Shown: positions 53,912-62,313 of the stretch, in pieces
Position numbering within the stretch: position 1 is the stretch's first letter
Layout: each line of letters begins with the position of its first letter
Origin: Flavobacteriales bacterium
GTDB lineage: Bacteria > Bacteroidota > Bacteroidia > Flavobacteriales_F > PHOS-HE28
Reading direction: 5' to 3'
DNA length: 64,000 bases
Assembly: GCA_020852835.1 (NCBI GenBank)
Contig: JADZAC010000039.1
Coordinates: 114,623-178,622, forward strand
Made by a program: the position numbers and the translations under genes
Notes under the pieces: generated by a model
What the model was told of the DNA's origin: nothing
What the model saw: the letters and a program-made list of their open reading frames with translations, nothing else
The model's database searches: none

Positions 53912-55288
53912 ATGAAGAAATCATACGCATGGATGCTGGTGATGGGCTTGTTCATAGTGCACCCGGCCTTGGCCCAGGAAACCAATGCACTGGACTTTGA
54001 CGGCTTTGATGATAAGGTCACCGTTCCCGGTGCCTCCGCGCTCATCACCAGTGGCACCGGCATCAGCTTGACCTGCTGGGCCTATCCCGTCAACACGGCC
54101 CCGGCATTCCCCGATTTCGACGGTTTTGCGGGCCTGCGCGACGATTTCACCGCCGATTTCTACCTGCTTCAGATCGCGCCGGCCAACACCGTGGAAGGCC
54201 GGTTCCGCAACAGCTCCGGCCAGGCCTTCACCTTGGCCCATGCGGGGCTGGTGGTGAACACCTGGCAGTTTTTGGCCTTGACCTACAACGGCAGCCAGCT
54301 CTCGCTCAACATCAACGGGGTAACCGTGGCCAGCACCCCGGCCAATGGGGCCATCGCCAGCAACTTCGTAGACCTGTTCATCGGCAACGTGTACTATCAG
54401 GGCACCGATTTTCTGCTGCACGGCCGGGTGGACGAGGTGAGCCTTTGGAACCGGGCGCTCAACCCCAACGAGATCAGCTGCATTTACAACAGTGGCATTG
54501 ACGTGAGCGACTCCGGGTTGCAGCTGTACTATAAAATGGACCAAGGCACCGGCGGAGGCAACAATGCGGGCATCACCTCCCTGCTCCCCAGCAAGGGCAG
54601 CATCAACGGCGCGTTGGAAGGATTCGTCCTCAGTGGTGGCGCTTCCAATTTTGTCACCTCGCCTGCCGTGGGCACCACGCTTTCGGCCACCCTGTGCCCG
54701 GGCGAGGTGTACACCTTCAACGGGCAGCAGCTTACCGCCGCCGGTGTGTATGGTGCCTCCTTGCCATCGGGCAGTGCGTGCGACTCGGTGGTCATCCTCA
54801 ACCTGTCATTCAGTTCGGTCAACACGCAGCTCAGCAATACCGGCGGAGTGCTCACTTCCTTGGCGGAGGGAGACTATTGGCAGTGGCTGGACTGCAACAA
54901 CGGCCATGCGGAGATCCCGGGCGCCATTGGCCAGCAATATGCACCGGTGCAAAGCGGCAGTTACGCGGTGGAAGTGACCCAGTTCAATTGCACGGATACC
55001 TCGGCCTGTGCCGAAGTGATCATCACCGGATCGGCCGAAGCTCCGGTGCAGGGCCTTGTGAAGGTGTACCCCAACCCGGCACAAGACCGGGTGTGGGTGG
55101 AATTGGGCCGGGAGGCAGGGAGCCGGCTGCTCATGGTCGAAGATGCTTTTGGCCGATGCATCGCCAAGGTGAGGACATCGGGTGAAAGCACCGTGGAAAT
55201 TCCGCTCACCGGCATGGCCGCCGGACTGTACGTGGTACGTGCAAGGTCGGCAGGAGCGGAGCAGGTGCTGCGCCTGTTGAAGCAATAG
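53912..55288 (+). CDS. LamG-domain surface protein with T9SS sorting domain
   Basis: A 458-residue exported protein. The ATG at 53912 begins the signal peptide MKKSYAWMLVMGLFIVHPALAQ; an ATG four codons earlier is possible. Residues of about 20-205 form a concanavalin-like LamG_3 domain (ALDFDGFDDKVTVPGASAL, then VNTWQFLALTYNGSQLSLNINGV, then LHGRVDEVSLWNRALNPNEI). A middle region carries several cysteines in a CPGEVYTFNGQQLTAAGVYGASLPSGSACDS pattern seen before T9SS tails. The type A domain (VYPNPAQDRVWVEL, then GMAAGLYVVRARS) ends RLLKQ. It probably binds or displays glycans (inference from fold). Confidence 0.88.
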   Translation: MKKSYAWMLVMGLFIVHPALAQETNALDFDGFDDKVTVPGASALITSGTGISLTCWAYPVNTAPAFPDFDGFAGLRDDFTADFYLLQIAPANTVEGRFRNSSGQAFTLAHAGLVVNTWQFLALTYNGSQLSLNINGVTVASTPANGAIASNFVDLFIGNVYYQGTDFLLHGRVDEVSLWNRALNPNEISCIYNSGIDVSDSGLQLYYKMDQGTGGGNNAGITSLLPSKGSINGALEGFVLSGGASNFVTSPAVGTTLSATLCPGEVYTFNGQQLTAAGVYGASLPSGSACDSVVILNLSFSSVNTQLSNTGGVLTSLAEGDYWQWLDCNNGHAEIPGAIGQQYAPVQSGSYAVEVTQFNCTDTSACAEVIITGSAEAPVQGLVKVYPNPAQDRVWVELGREAGSRLLMVEDAFGRCIAKVRTSGESTVEIPLTGMAAGLYVVRARSAGAEQVLRLLKQ

Positions 55289-55419
55289 GTTGCAAGGCGG
55301 TTTTCACGGGGGCAGGGGAGGGCACGGTGCCGCTCCATGCCTCAAAGGCAACCGCGGTGGGCCGTGGGGCCAACCTTGCGGGCGGGGGTGGCGTAGAACG
55401 GCCATCAACGGCCCCCGCA

Positions 55420-55971
55420 ATGCGTACTGCCTGCTCCCACCGGATGCTGCTGCTGATCATGTCGGCGGTGGTCTGGTCCGGCTGCACCAAGGTGCAGGAA
55501 GAAGAAGAACTTGTTCCGGAGCTCTCCTTCTCCTTCAACTTGCCGGCCATGCCCATCAATCTTGATTCGGCCGCCGTGGCCAGCCCTACGGGCATGGTTC
55601 TGGCGCTGGACAGCACGGCCTTGGCCCAAGCCTTGGAAGCAAGGGGCTACCTGCCTGGCCAGGTTTTGGGCGTCAGCATCAACAAGGCCACCCTGTACTG
55701 CTCCGCCCCGGTGAACGGCACCTACGACGCGGTGGGCTCCGTGCAGCTCCTGTTGGCCGCCGGCGATGCGGCACCGGTCACCGTTGCCGCCTTGGACCCG
55801 GTGCCTGCCGGGGCACAAACCCTGTTGCTTGACCTGAACGGCCCGGATGTGCAGCACGTACTGCAAGGCCACCAGCCCCGGTTGTGCTTCCGGATGGTGT
55901 TTGACGGTCCCCTGCCGCCGCAGAGCAGCCATTTGCTGGTGCTTGGTGCACGGGTGGAGTTGCTGCCATAG
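55420..55971 (+). CDS. Lipoprotein of unknown function
   Basis: A 183-residue protein from the ATG at 55420. The signal peptide MRTACSHRMLLLIMSAVVWSGC has a lipobox ending WSGC, followed by an acidic spacer (TKVQEEEELVPE). The mature part looks all-beta (FSFNLPAMPINLDSAAVAS, then GVSINKATLYCSAPVNG, then LLVLGARVELLP). An internal ATG at 55444 is an alternative start. I recognise no family. It follows the LamG surface protein on the same strand after 131 nt and may belong with it. Confidence 0.7.
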   Translation: MRTACSHRMLLLIMSAVVWSGCTKVQEEEELVPELSFSFNLPAMPINLDSAAVASPTGMVLALDSTALAQALEARGYLPGQVLGVSINKATLYCSAPVNGTYDAVGSVQLLLAAGDAAPVTVAALDPVPAGAQTLLLDLNGPDVQHVLQGHQPRLCFRMVFDGPLPPQSSHLLVLGARVELLP

Positions 55972-56059
55972 TCAAGTCCTACTTCATTGTGCCGTGCGGT
56001 TCCCACCGGCGCCGCATGGCTGCTCCATGGTGATCGGACCTCCCCGAACACCTGCGGCT

Positions 56060-56067
56060 TACCTTTG
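56060..56067 (+). promoter_or_regulatory. -7 box of pdhB promoter
   Basis: TACCTTTG, exact TAnnTTTG match, 46 nt before the ATG at 56114. Confidence 0.5.
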
Positions 56068-56113
56068 CAACCGTTTTTAGAACCGTACCTTCCTATCCAC
56101 AGCAGTTGCCATC

Positions 56114-57097
56114 ATGCGTACCGTACAATTCCGCGAGGCCCTCAATGAGGCCATGAGCGAGGAGATGCGCCGAGACCCCAACGTGTTCCTCTTGGGCGAG
56201 GAGGTGGCCGAGTACAACGGCGCCTACAAGGTGAGCAAAGGCATGCTGGCGGAATTCGGCCCCCAACGGGTCATCGATACGCCCATCGCCGAGCTGGGCT
56301 TCACGGGCATCGCGGTGGGCGCTGCCATGAACGGCCTGCGGCCCATCGTGGAGTTCATGACCTGGAACTTCGCGGTGCTGGCCGCGGACCAGATCATCAA
56401 CTCTGCAGCCAAGATGCTGCAGATGAGCGGCGGCCAGTTCCATGTGCCCATCGTGTTCCGGGGCGGCAACGGCAGCGCGGGGCAGTTGGCGGCCACGCAC
56501 AGCCAGAGCTACGAGAGCATGTATGCCAATGTGCCGGGCCTGAAGGTGATCACGCCGAGCAATCCTTATGATGCCAAGGGCCTGCTGAAGGCGGCGATCC
56601 GCGATGACGACCCGGTGCTCTTCATGGAGAGCGAGCGCATGTACGGTGACAAGGGGGAGGTCCCCGACGGCGAATACCTGCTGCCCATCGGCCTGGCCGA
56701 TATCAAACGGGCCGGCACGGACGCCACCATCGTAAGCTTTGGCAAAATGATGAAAGTGGCCTTGGCTGCGGCCGAGGCCCTGGCCAAGGAAGGCATCGAT
56801 TGCGAGGTGATCGACCTGCGCACCATCCGCCCGCTGGATGAAGCCACCATCATCGCCTCGGTGAAGAAGACCAACCGCCTGGTGGTGGTGGATGAGCATT
56901 TCCCCTACGGCAGCATCGCCACCGAGGTGGCCTACCGCGTGCAGCGCCACGCCTTCGACTACCTGGATGCACCCGTGGTGCGGATCACCCAGGCCGATAC
57001 ACCCCTGCCCTTCGCCCCCAACCTCATCGATGCCAGCCTGCCCAGCGTGGAGCGCGTGGTGAAGGCGGTGAAAGGGGTGGCGTACGCGCGCAGTTGA
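56114..57097 (+). CDS. pdhB: Pyruvate dehydrogenase E1 component, beta subunit
   Basis: The beta subunit of the thiamine-diphosphate-dependent alpha2beta2 E1 of the pyruvate dehydrogenase complex. The 327-residue protein shows the N-terminal REALNEAMSEEMRRDPNVFLLGEEVAEYNGAYKVSKGM, the ThDP-binding glutamate in PIAELGFTGIAVGAAMNGLRPIVEFMTWNF, and the C-terminal transketolase domain (VVVDEHFPYGSIATEVAYRV). Related 2-oxoacid enzymes share this layout, but the wording fits pyruvate E1 beta of Bacteroidota. The alpha subunit and E2 are not in the window. Confidence 0.94.
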   Translation: MRTVQFREALNEAMSEEMRRDPNVFLLGEEVAEYNGAYKVSKGMLAEFGPQRVIDTPIAELGFTGIAVGAAMNGLRPIVEFMTWNFAVLAADQIINSAAKMLQMSGGQFHVPIVFRGGNGSAGQLAATHSQSYESMYANVPGLKVITPSNPYDAKGLLKAAIRDDDPVLFMESERMYGDKGEVPDGEYLLPIGLADIKRAGTDATIVSFGKMMKVALAAAEALAKEGIDCEVIDLRTIRPLDEATIIASVKKTNRLVVVDEHFPYGSIATEVAYRVQRHAFDYLDAPVVRITQADTPLPFAPNLIDASLPSVERVVKAVKGVAYARS

Positions 57098-57190
57098 GGG
57101 AAGCCTCCGAGCACAGGTTGGATCAGTACTGCACGGACCAGGCAGCGTGCGTACATTGGTTGCTGTCTTTATAGCAGATTCCCCTCTTGC

Positions 57191-59347
57191 ATGCGAACAC
57201 TGCTTCCATTGGGCTGTGTACTGTGGCTGTCTTCCGGTCTCTATGGCCAAGTACCCGTGCTCCAGGGTTATCCGTTGGCCAAGGGCACTTACTTCCAAGC
57301 CGTGCAGGACGATGGTGTGCTTTACTGCACCACGGACCTGGGCATGGCCATTTGGAACGTGGCCGACCCTGCGCAACCGGTCCTTCTTTCCTGGTATGTG
57401 GCTACCGGGGCATTCCAGGACGGACAGCTCAGGAAAGCGGGAAACACCGTGTTGCTCCTCAAGCGGGGCAAGGTGCATGCGGTGGATGTGACCAACCCGG
57501 CAGCGCCCACCGGGGTTGAGCTGGATCTCGGTGCCGCCACCCAGGTGCAGTGCTTCGAACTGCTGGATACCTTGCTCTATGCCGGTACGGGAACCAGTAT
57601 CGTCACCTTCAATGTGGCCGACCTGGCCAACCCCGTACCATTGGATACCATGCCGATCTGGTTGCTCGCCGGGTTGCACCGCACCGATACGATGTTGTTG
57701 GCAATTACCCAGCAAACGGTGATGCGGGCGGGCATCGGTACGGGCGTGCCAGTATTGCTGGATACAATAGCCGCCCAAGGTGAATTGATGGTCATGGATG
57801 CCAGAATGACCACGGACCGGTTGGCTCTACTGGAAGGGGATGGAATGTCGGGCCTCTACCAAGTGGCGCTCTATGATGTGGCCATGGCCGGGACACCGGC
57901 CCTGCAAGAGGTGGTTGCCATGGAAAGTTGGACCCAAGGACTGCTGGCCATGGATGATTCCGTGCTCATGGTTCAAGGGGGGCAATCGTGGATCTATGAT
58001 ATTTCCGTGCCTGGAGGGGCGGTTCCCGCAGGAGCGCTGCCAGGGGGCTTGGACAGCCATGACGATGCATACTTGGAAGATGACCGGTTGTACACCATGG
58101 ACGGCGTCTTTGGGTTCAGCATCTTTCAACGCTCAGGACCCACGGCGTTCTCGGTCCTGGTGGAGCACCGCGTTGGTGATTGGGTCCATGAGCTGAAAAG
58201 CAGCACCATGGGTTTTGTCTTGGCTGAAGGGCTGGACTCCTTGTTCGTGTTGGACCCGTATGCCCCGGGCGTGGGCACGGGCGTGCGGGCCAGCCGACTA
58301 TACGATGCCGAGGATTGGTGGGTATATGGTGACCTGTTGGTGGAGTTTCGCATGATCCCACCGGCCCATTACGAGCTTACCATCTTACGCATTGAGCCGG
58401 ATGGCAGCTTGGACTTTCAGGCCAACCTGATTCCCCTGCACAACGGCAGTTCTGAGCGGTTGGCCATTTGGGACAATGTGTTGTACTGGAGCGGGTATAT
58501 GTCCACGGTGACCGTAACGGACCGCTATAACCTGGACGATCCAGCCACGCCTGTTTTCATGGATTCCACCGCTGCGGAGTACAATGCACAGTGGGGTGGT
58601 GTGCTATACACGATTTGGAATGAGCAAGGTGTAACCGACCTGTACGATCCGGAAAGCTCACCACCTGAGTGGCTGGCTACCCAAGAATTTACTTTGGGCT
58701 GCACGGGATTCCAAGCGGGTTACGTGTATCAGGATCCCCAGCGAGCGGTTCTCCATCAAGTGAGCAACAGTTGTTACGCTGCGGTGGATTTTCAGGACAC
58801 GGCCAGTATAGCCAGCTATGGGCCGTTCCCGATCACCGAGCCGATCGGTCCTATGGGTGATGGAACCGGGGTTTGGAACAAGATCCTCTACATCCCTGGA
58901 CTGAACGCCCAAAAGGTCTTCTTGTATGATGTATGCGAACCCGGCTATTTCAACTACTTGGCCACCTTGCCTTTGCGCAACTTCCCACGTGACCTGGCCT
59001 TTGTGGACTCTGTCATGGTGGTGCCCTTCGGGGGGTATGTGGAGAGTTACGACATCAGCAGCGTACTACCCTGCCTTGTTACGGATGTGGCGACACTCGG
59101 CGAACCCGCCGTGGTGGCCGTGTACCCCAACCCGGCCCGGGACGCCTTCCTGGTGGAGGCCTTGGACATGGTCAGGCCCGTTGTGGTGGAAGTATTGGAT
59201 GCAACCGGTAGGTTGGTACGATCCACGGTGCAAGGCCATAGCTCGGACCCCATCAGGGTCTCTTGCGCCGACCTTGCCCCTGGCCTGTATACCGTGCGGG
59301 TGATCGGGGGAACCAAGGCAGCCCTGGCGAAAGTGGTTGTAGAGTGA
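57191..59347 (+). CDS. LVIVD-repeat-like propeller protein with T9SS sorting domain
   Basis: A 718-residue exported protein. The signal peptide is MRTLLPLGCVLWLSSGLYGQ. The repeats have the LVIVD style, for example 'LYCTTDLGMAIWNVADPAQPVLLS', 'VHAVDVTNPAAPTGVELDL' and 'SIVTFNVADLANPVPLD', and suggest one or two beta-propellers. The tail (VYPNPARDAFLVEAL, then VEVLDATGRLVRS, then LAPGLYTVRVIGG) is a type A T9SS domain ending KVVVE. G+C is lower than in the preceding pdhB. No -7 box could be assigned with confidence. The role is unknown; a cell-surface binding protein is likely. Confidence 0.87.
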   Translation: MRTLLPLGCVLWLSSGLYGQVPVLQGYPLAKGTYFQAVQDDGVLYCTTDLGMAIWNVADPAQPVLLSWYVATGAFQDGQLRKAGNTVLLLKRGKVHAVDVTNPAAPTGVELDLGAATQVQCFELLDTLLYAGTGTSIVTFNVADLANPVPLDTMPIWLLAGLHRTDTMLLAITQQTVMRAGIGTGVPVLLDTIAAQGELMVMDARMTTDRLALLEGDGMSGLYQVALYDVAMAGTPALQEVVAMESWTQGLLAMDDSVLMVQGGQSWIYDISVPGGAVPAGALPGGLDSHDDAYLEDDRLYTMDGVFGFSIFQRSGPTAFSVLVEHRVGDWVHELKSSTMGFVLAEGLDSLFVLDPYAPGVGTGVRASRLYDAEDWWVYGDLLVEFRMIPPAHYELTILRIEPDGSLDFQANLIPLHNGSSERLAIWDNVLYWSGYMSTVTVTDRYNLDDPATPVFMDSTAAEYNAQWGGVLYTIWNEQGVTDLYDPESSPPEWLATQEFTLGCTGFQAGYVYQDPQRAVLHQVSNSCYAAVDFQDTASIASYGPFPITEPIGPMGDGTGVWNKILYIPGLNAQKVFLYDVCEPGYFNYLATLPLRNFPRDLAFVDSVMVVPFGGYVESYDISSVLPCLVTDVATLGEPAVVAVYPNPARDAFLVEALDMVRPVVVEVLDATGRLVRSTVQGHSSDPIRVSCADLAPGLYTVRVIGGTKAALAKVVVE

Positions 59348-59643
59348 AGGGCAACGTGCTATCCCAGGGTCTTGCGCTCCGTAGGTTGGATAAGGAGCAA
59401 AAAGGCGCCATCAGCTGAGCAGTACTGGAAAGCGCGTTCCCTTGTCCGGACCTGCCACTTTGATCCATTGAAAGGCTTACGTGGGAGCGTGAATGGAAGG
59501 TGCTCCTGTTCTCATATAATACCGGTTGGTGTTGGCACTATGGACCACTCTGTGGATCCACAATCGATCTCGACTGGAGATTGACCGCCACAACCAGCGG
59601 CACGGCGGAATTTTTGTTTATTTTCGGCGCAATCGAAAATAGA
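59348..59643. other. Gene-free stretch before the damaged lipoprotein gene
   Basis: About 296 bp of moderately A+T-rich sequence. There is no open frame with a signal peptide or known motif, no tRNA and no strong hairpin. Confidence 0.5.
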
Positions 59644-60547
59644 ATGCACACACACACAAGCACGTGAATTCGTTGGCGCTCTGATTTTATTTCTCGCCTT
59701 TGCTTCCTGTTCCAAGGAAGAATCCGCAGGGCCTGTGGCTGTTCAGGAAGTCGATGTGACCGCCAGGGTCAAGGCATTCATAGAGCAAGCCAGCCATGGT
59801 GCTGATCGTTCTTCCAATTACACTCTTGATAGTTCGGCTTGGTATTTGGAAGCCGCCTTGAATTTTTCTTGTACCACCCCATGGATGGTTGGTGAAGATC
59901 AGGTGGTCGACTCGATCAATATGGCACTCCCACTGGTGAACGGAGAGGTTTCGATGGAAAGCTTGGCACAAGCTTATGAAGCATAGAGCCATCAACTTTG
60001 CTCGAGTGCATCGGGAAGGTCACTTCAGGTGGTAGATGTTGTTCCGGAACCAGGAGTTGATAGCTTGAGAATGTTAATTGCCTCACATTCGGTTCTTGGT
60101 GGTGATAGGGGCTGGGGAGAAGTCGGGGTGCCCAAACATTTGGTTTGGGGAGATTGGACTGGCACCATTACCAACTGCGGCTGCGGACCTGACGCGGGGG
60201 CGAGCAGTGTATGTGCGGACAAAAAGATCCAAGCGCGGTTGAACTGGTCGGTAGGGCCAATACCGGTGGGTACATATTACACCAATGTCCAGGCCATCGA
60301 TGCGGGTTCCGCCTCCGTTTATTCATGCATCGGACCTGCGAACAATTGTACTTGTCTTTCACCTGCTACGATCGATGATCGGACCAACTACGGTTGGGTG
60401 CTGTTCGGGCTGCTTCAACCGCAGGGAAAATCCAAGGTGAATGCGTTTATGTACTCGGCTCAGACGTTGGGAGGGGACGATGCCATGTACTACACAGGAG
60501 CTATCTTCAAGTATGGCATACAGCATACGGGGAACCCGAACCAATGA
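59644..60547 (+). pseudogene. Lipoprotein gene with two lesions: (CA)6 frameshift and internal TAG
   Basis: A lipoprotein signal and mature start (EFVGALILFLAFASCSKEES, lipobox FASC) is readable from about 59666, but no in-frame ATG precedes it. The nearest ATG (59644) is followed by (CA)6 and leads to TGA at 59665-59667. One more CA unit would give MHTHTQAREFVGALILFLAFASC in frame. The same frame is interrupted once by TAG at 59984-59986 and then continues open to TGA at 60545-60547. Repaired, it would be about 300 residues, Cys-rich in the second half (TNCGCGPDAGASSVCADKK, then CIGPANNCTCLSPAT). I recognise no family. Confidence 0.65.
59647..59658 (+). repeat. Dinucleotide tract (CA)6 directly after a start codon
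   Basis: Six CA units follow the ATG at 59644. Adding one unit, or removing two, joins this ATG to the lipoprotein signal peptide downstream. Confidence 0.9.
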
Positions 60548-62045
60548 ATTTTTGGCCCATAGTGGTCCTTGCCTTGTTGACCGCTTCAACGGCCAACGGG
60601 CAGGGATCGTGGTCCTATGAAGAGAGCTACGGTGCCTACCAAACGCGGGTGCGCGACGGTTTGGAGCTACCTGACGGCAGTTGGGTATTGGCCACCATGG
60701 CCAGAGGGACCCAAGTAGGGTTGCCGGGCCAGTTTTGGTTGACCCGAATAGGTGCGGATGGGGAGTGGATCAGTTCAGCCCGTATCTGGGACCCCGGCAT
60801 TAAGACGATCGTGAGCGTATTGCAACCCATGGGCGGAGACAGGTTCAGGGCATTCGGCACGGTCGGGGATGTGGATACCACGGAAGCTTACTTCCACTAC
60901 GATTCCAATTCAGGATTGGATCGCCTTGATTCAGGTGTAGTCACCTATCCTGGGTTGCACCGCCTGGGGTGGACAATGCTATTCCCCTTCCGGATGGAGG
61001 TGCAGTATTACTGGGGTCAGCAGCCGACACGACGCTACTTTGGAACAAAGGCATTGTGGCACACATTTCCCCGGATGGGGAGTTGTTGATGGATCACATA
61101 TTTCAGAGTTCGTCCAACCCACTGGTGCTTCGTGATGGCCTGATGGAGCCGGATGGGTCATATTTGATCTCATCCTGCAAGGCGCCGTTGGAACTGGACG
61201 AGCCGTTGGCGGCCACTTCGGTGTTTCGTTTGAACCAGGAACTCGACTGGCTTGGGGGCTTTCCTACGCCCAATATTTACGGAAGTGGAAGCATTTTCGC
61301 TGAAGACAGTGTGCTGGAAGACCAAGTGCATCTCCGAAGGTTGTCCAGCGGGAATCTGATCGTTTCCGGACGGCTCGGGGGGTGGCTGGAATTGGGGTAT
61401 TACCATAGCGTGATCATGAAAACTAACAGCATCGGGGAACTTCAGTACATGGCATATTTTGAATCAACCTTCCCGTTTGATCAGGTAGCAGTGTTGTCCG
61501 CCATGTGTGATGCACCGGAGGGAGGTTTCTATTTTGCATATGTGGAGAACTCGGAAGTGCTCGGCCAGGTGCAGTTTTCCAACGTGCGGGTGCTGCGGAT
61601 GGATACCTCTCTGAGCGTGACCTGTGACTGGATGGTGGAAGGTGCGGAGGAAGGAGCCTACTACTACTTGGAAAGGATCAAATCCACGTCCGATGGTGGG
61701 TTTGTGCTGCTCGGTGGCCGCAGGACCAACGGAGAGAGCACGAGTGCATGGGCGCAGAAATTTGAAGCGTCCGATTGCTATTCCTCAACTAATGAGCGGG
61801 TGCAACCAATGAAGGGGGGAGTGTTTCCCAATCCAGGCAGCCAGGAGTTTATATGGAAAGGGGATATGCTGAGATCGGGCGAATTACGACTTCATGATGC
61901 ACTTGGGCGGCTGGTCTGGTCAGGGGCCATTGCCAATGGCCACGTCCATGCCGAAGACCTGTTGATGGTTCCCGGTTTGTATTGCTACGAAGTGCGCGAT
62001 GGGACTGGGAAAAGATACGACTGTGGTTTGTGGGTCAAGCAATAG
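60544..62045 (+). pseudogene. T9SS-sorted propeller-like protein, frameshifted in a G run
   Basis: The ATG at 60544 overlaps the preceding stop (ATGA) and opens a signal peptide (MNFWPIVVLALLTASTANGQ). This frame ends at 61089. The rest of the protein continues in another frame from about 60969 to 62045. The change falls at GGGG (60966-60969): a fifth G would read LGVDNAIPLPDGGAVLLGS in one frame. The joined product would be about 500 residues, with repeats such as 'LELPDGSWVLA', 'IPLPDGGAVLLGS' and 'STSDGGFVLLGGR', and a type A T9SS tail (VFPNPGSQEFIW, then LRLHDALGRLVW, ending WVKQ). It is either a young pseudogene or an indel error. Confidence 0.7.
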
Positions 62046-62313
62046 CACCTGGGTGGGTCCGGACGTTGCAGGAAGTGTGATCCTCGACCATGGAGGCGAA
62101 GAAGGGCAGTTACATCCCGTAGCACTGGCCAGGAACGGCGTCAAGGATCGCGGAAGTGGCCTAACCTCCTTGGCGTACGTTGGCTTGGGATATCACGGCT
62201 CTGTTGAAGGTGTTGAAGCAATAGGTTGTGCCAGATCCGATCCTTCGGTTAATTTCGCGCCCCCCGCGAGCGGGGATACCTTAATAAGAGCAGCACAAAC
62301 GCAATAGCAGTCC
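62046..62313 (+). promoter_or_regulatory. hppA upstream region with -7-like box
   Basis: This 268-bp gap contains TAATTTCG at 62250-62257 (one mismatch from TAnnTTTG), with a TTG at 62226-62228 somewhat far upstream (21-nt spacer). The transcript leader would be about 50 nt. No gene is seen in the gap. Confidence 0.4.

Noticed and set aside
62198..62226. Possible remnant of a T9SS tail (…LLKVLKQ stop), with 18 nt shared with the end of the LamG gene.
   Set aside because: Too short, and without the preceding sorting-domain motif in the same frame; a chance or very old remnant cannot be told apart.
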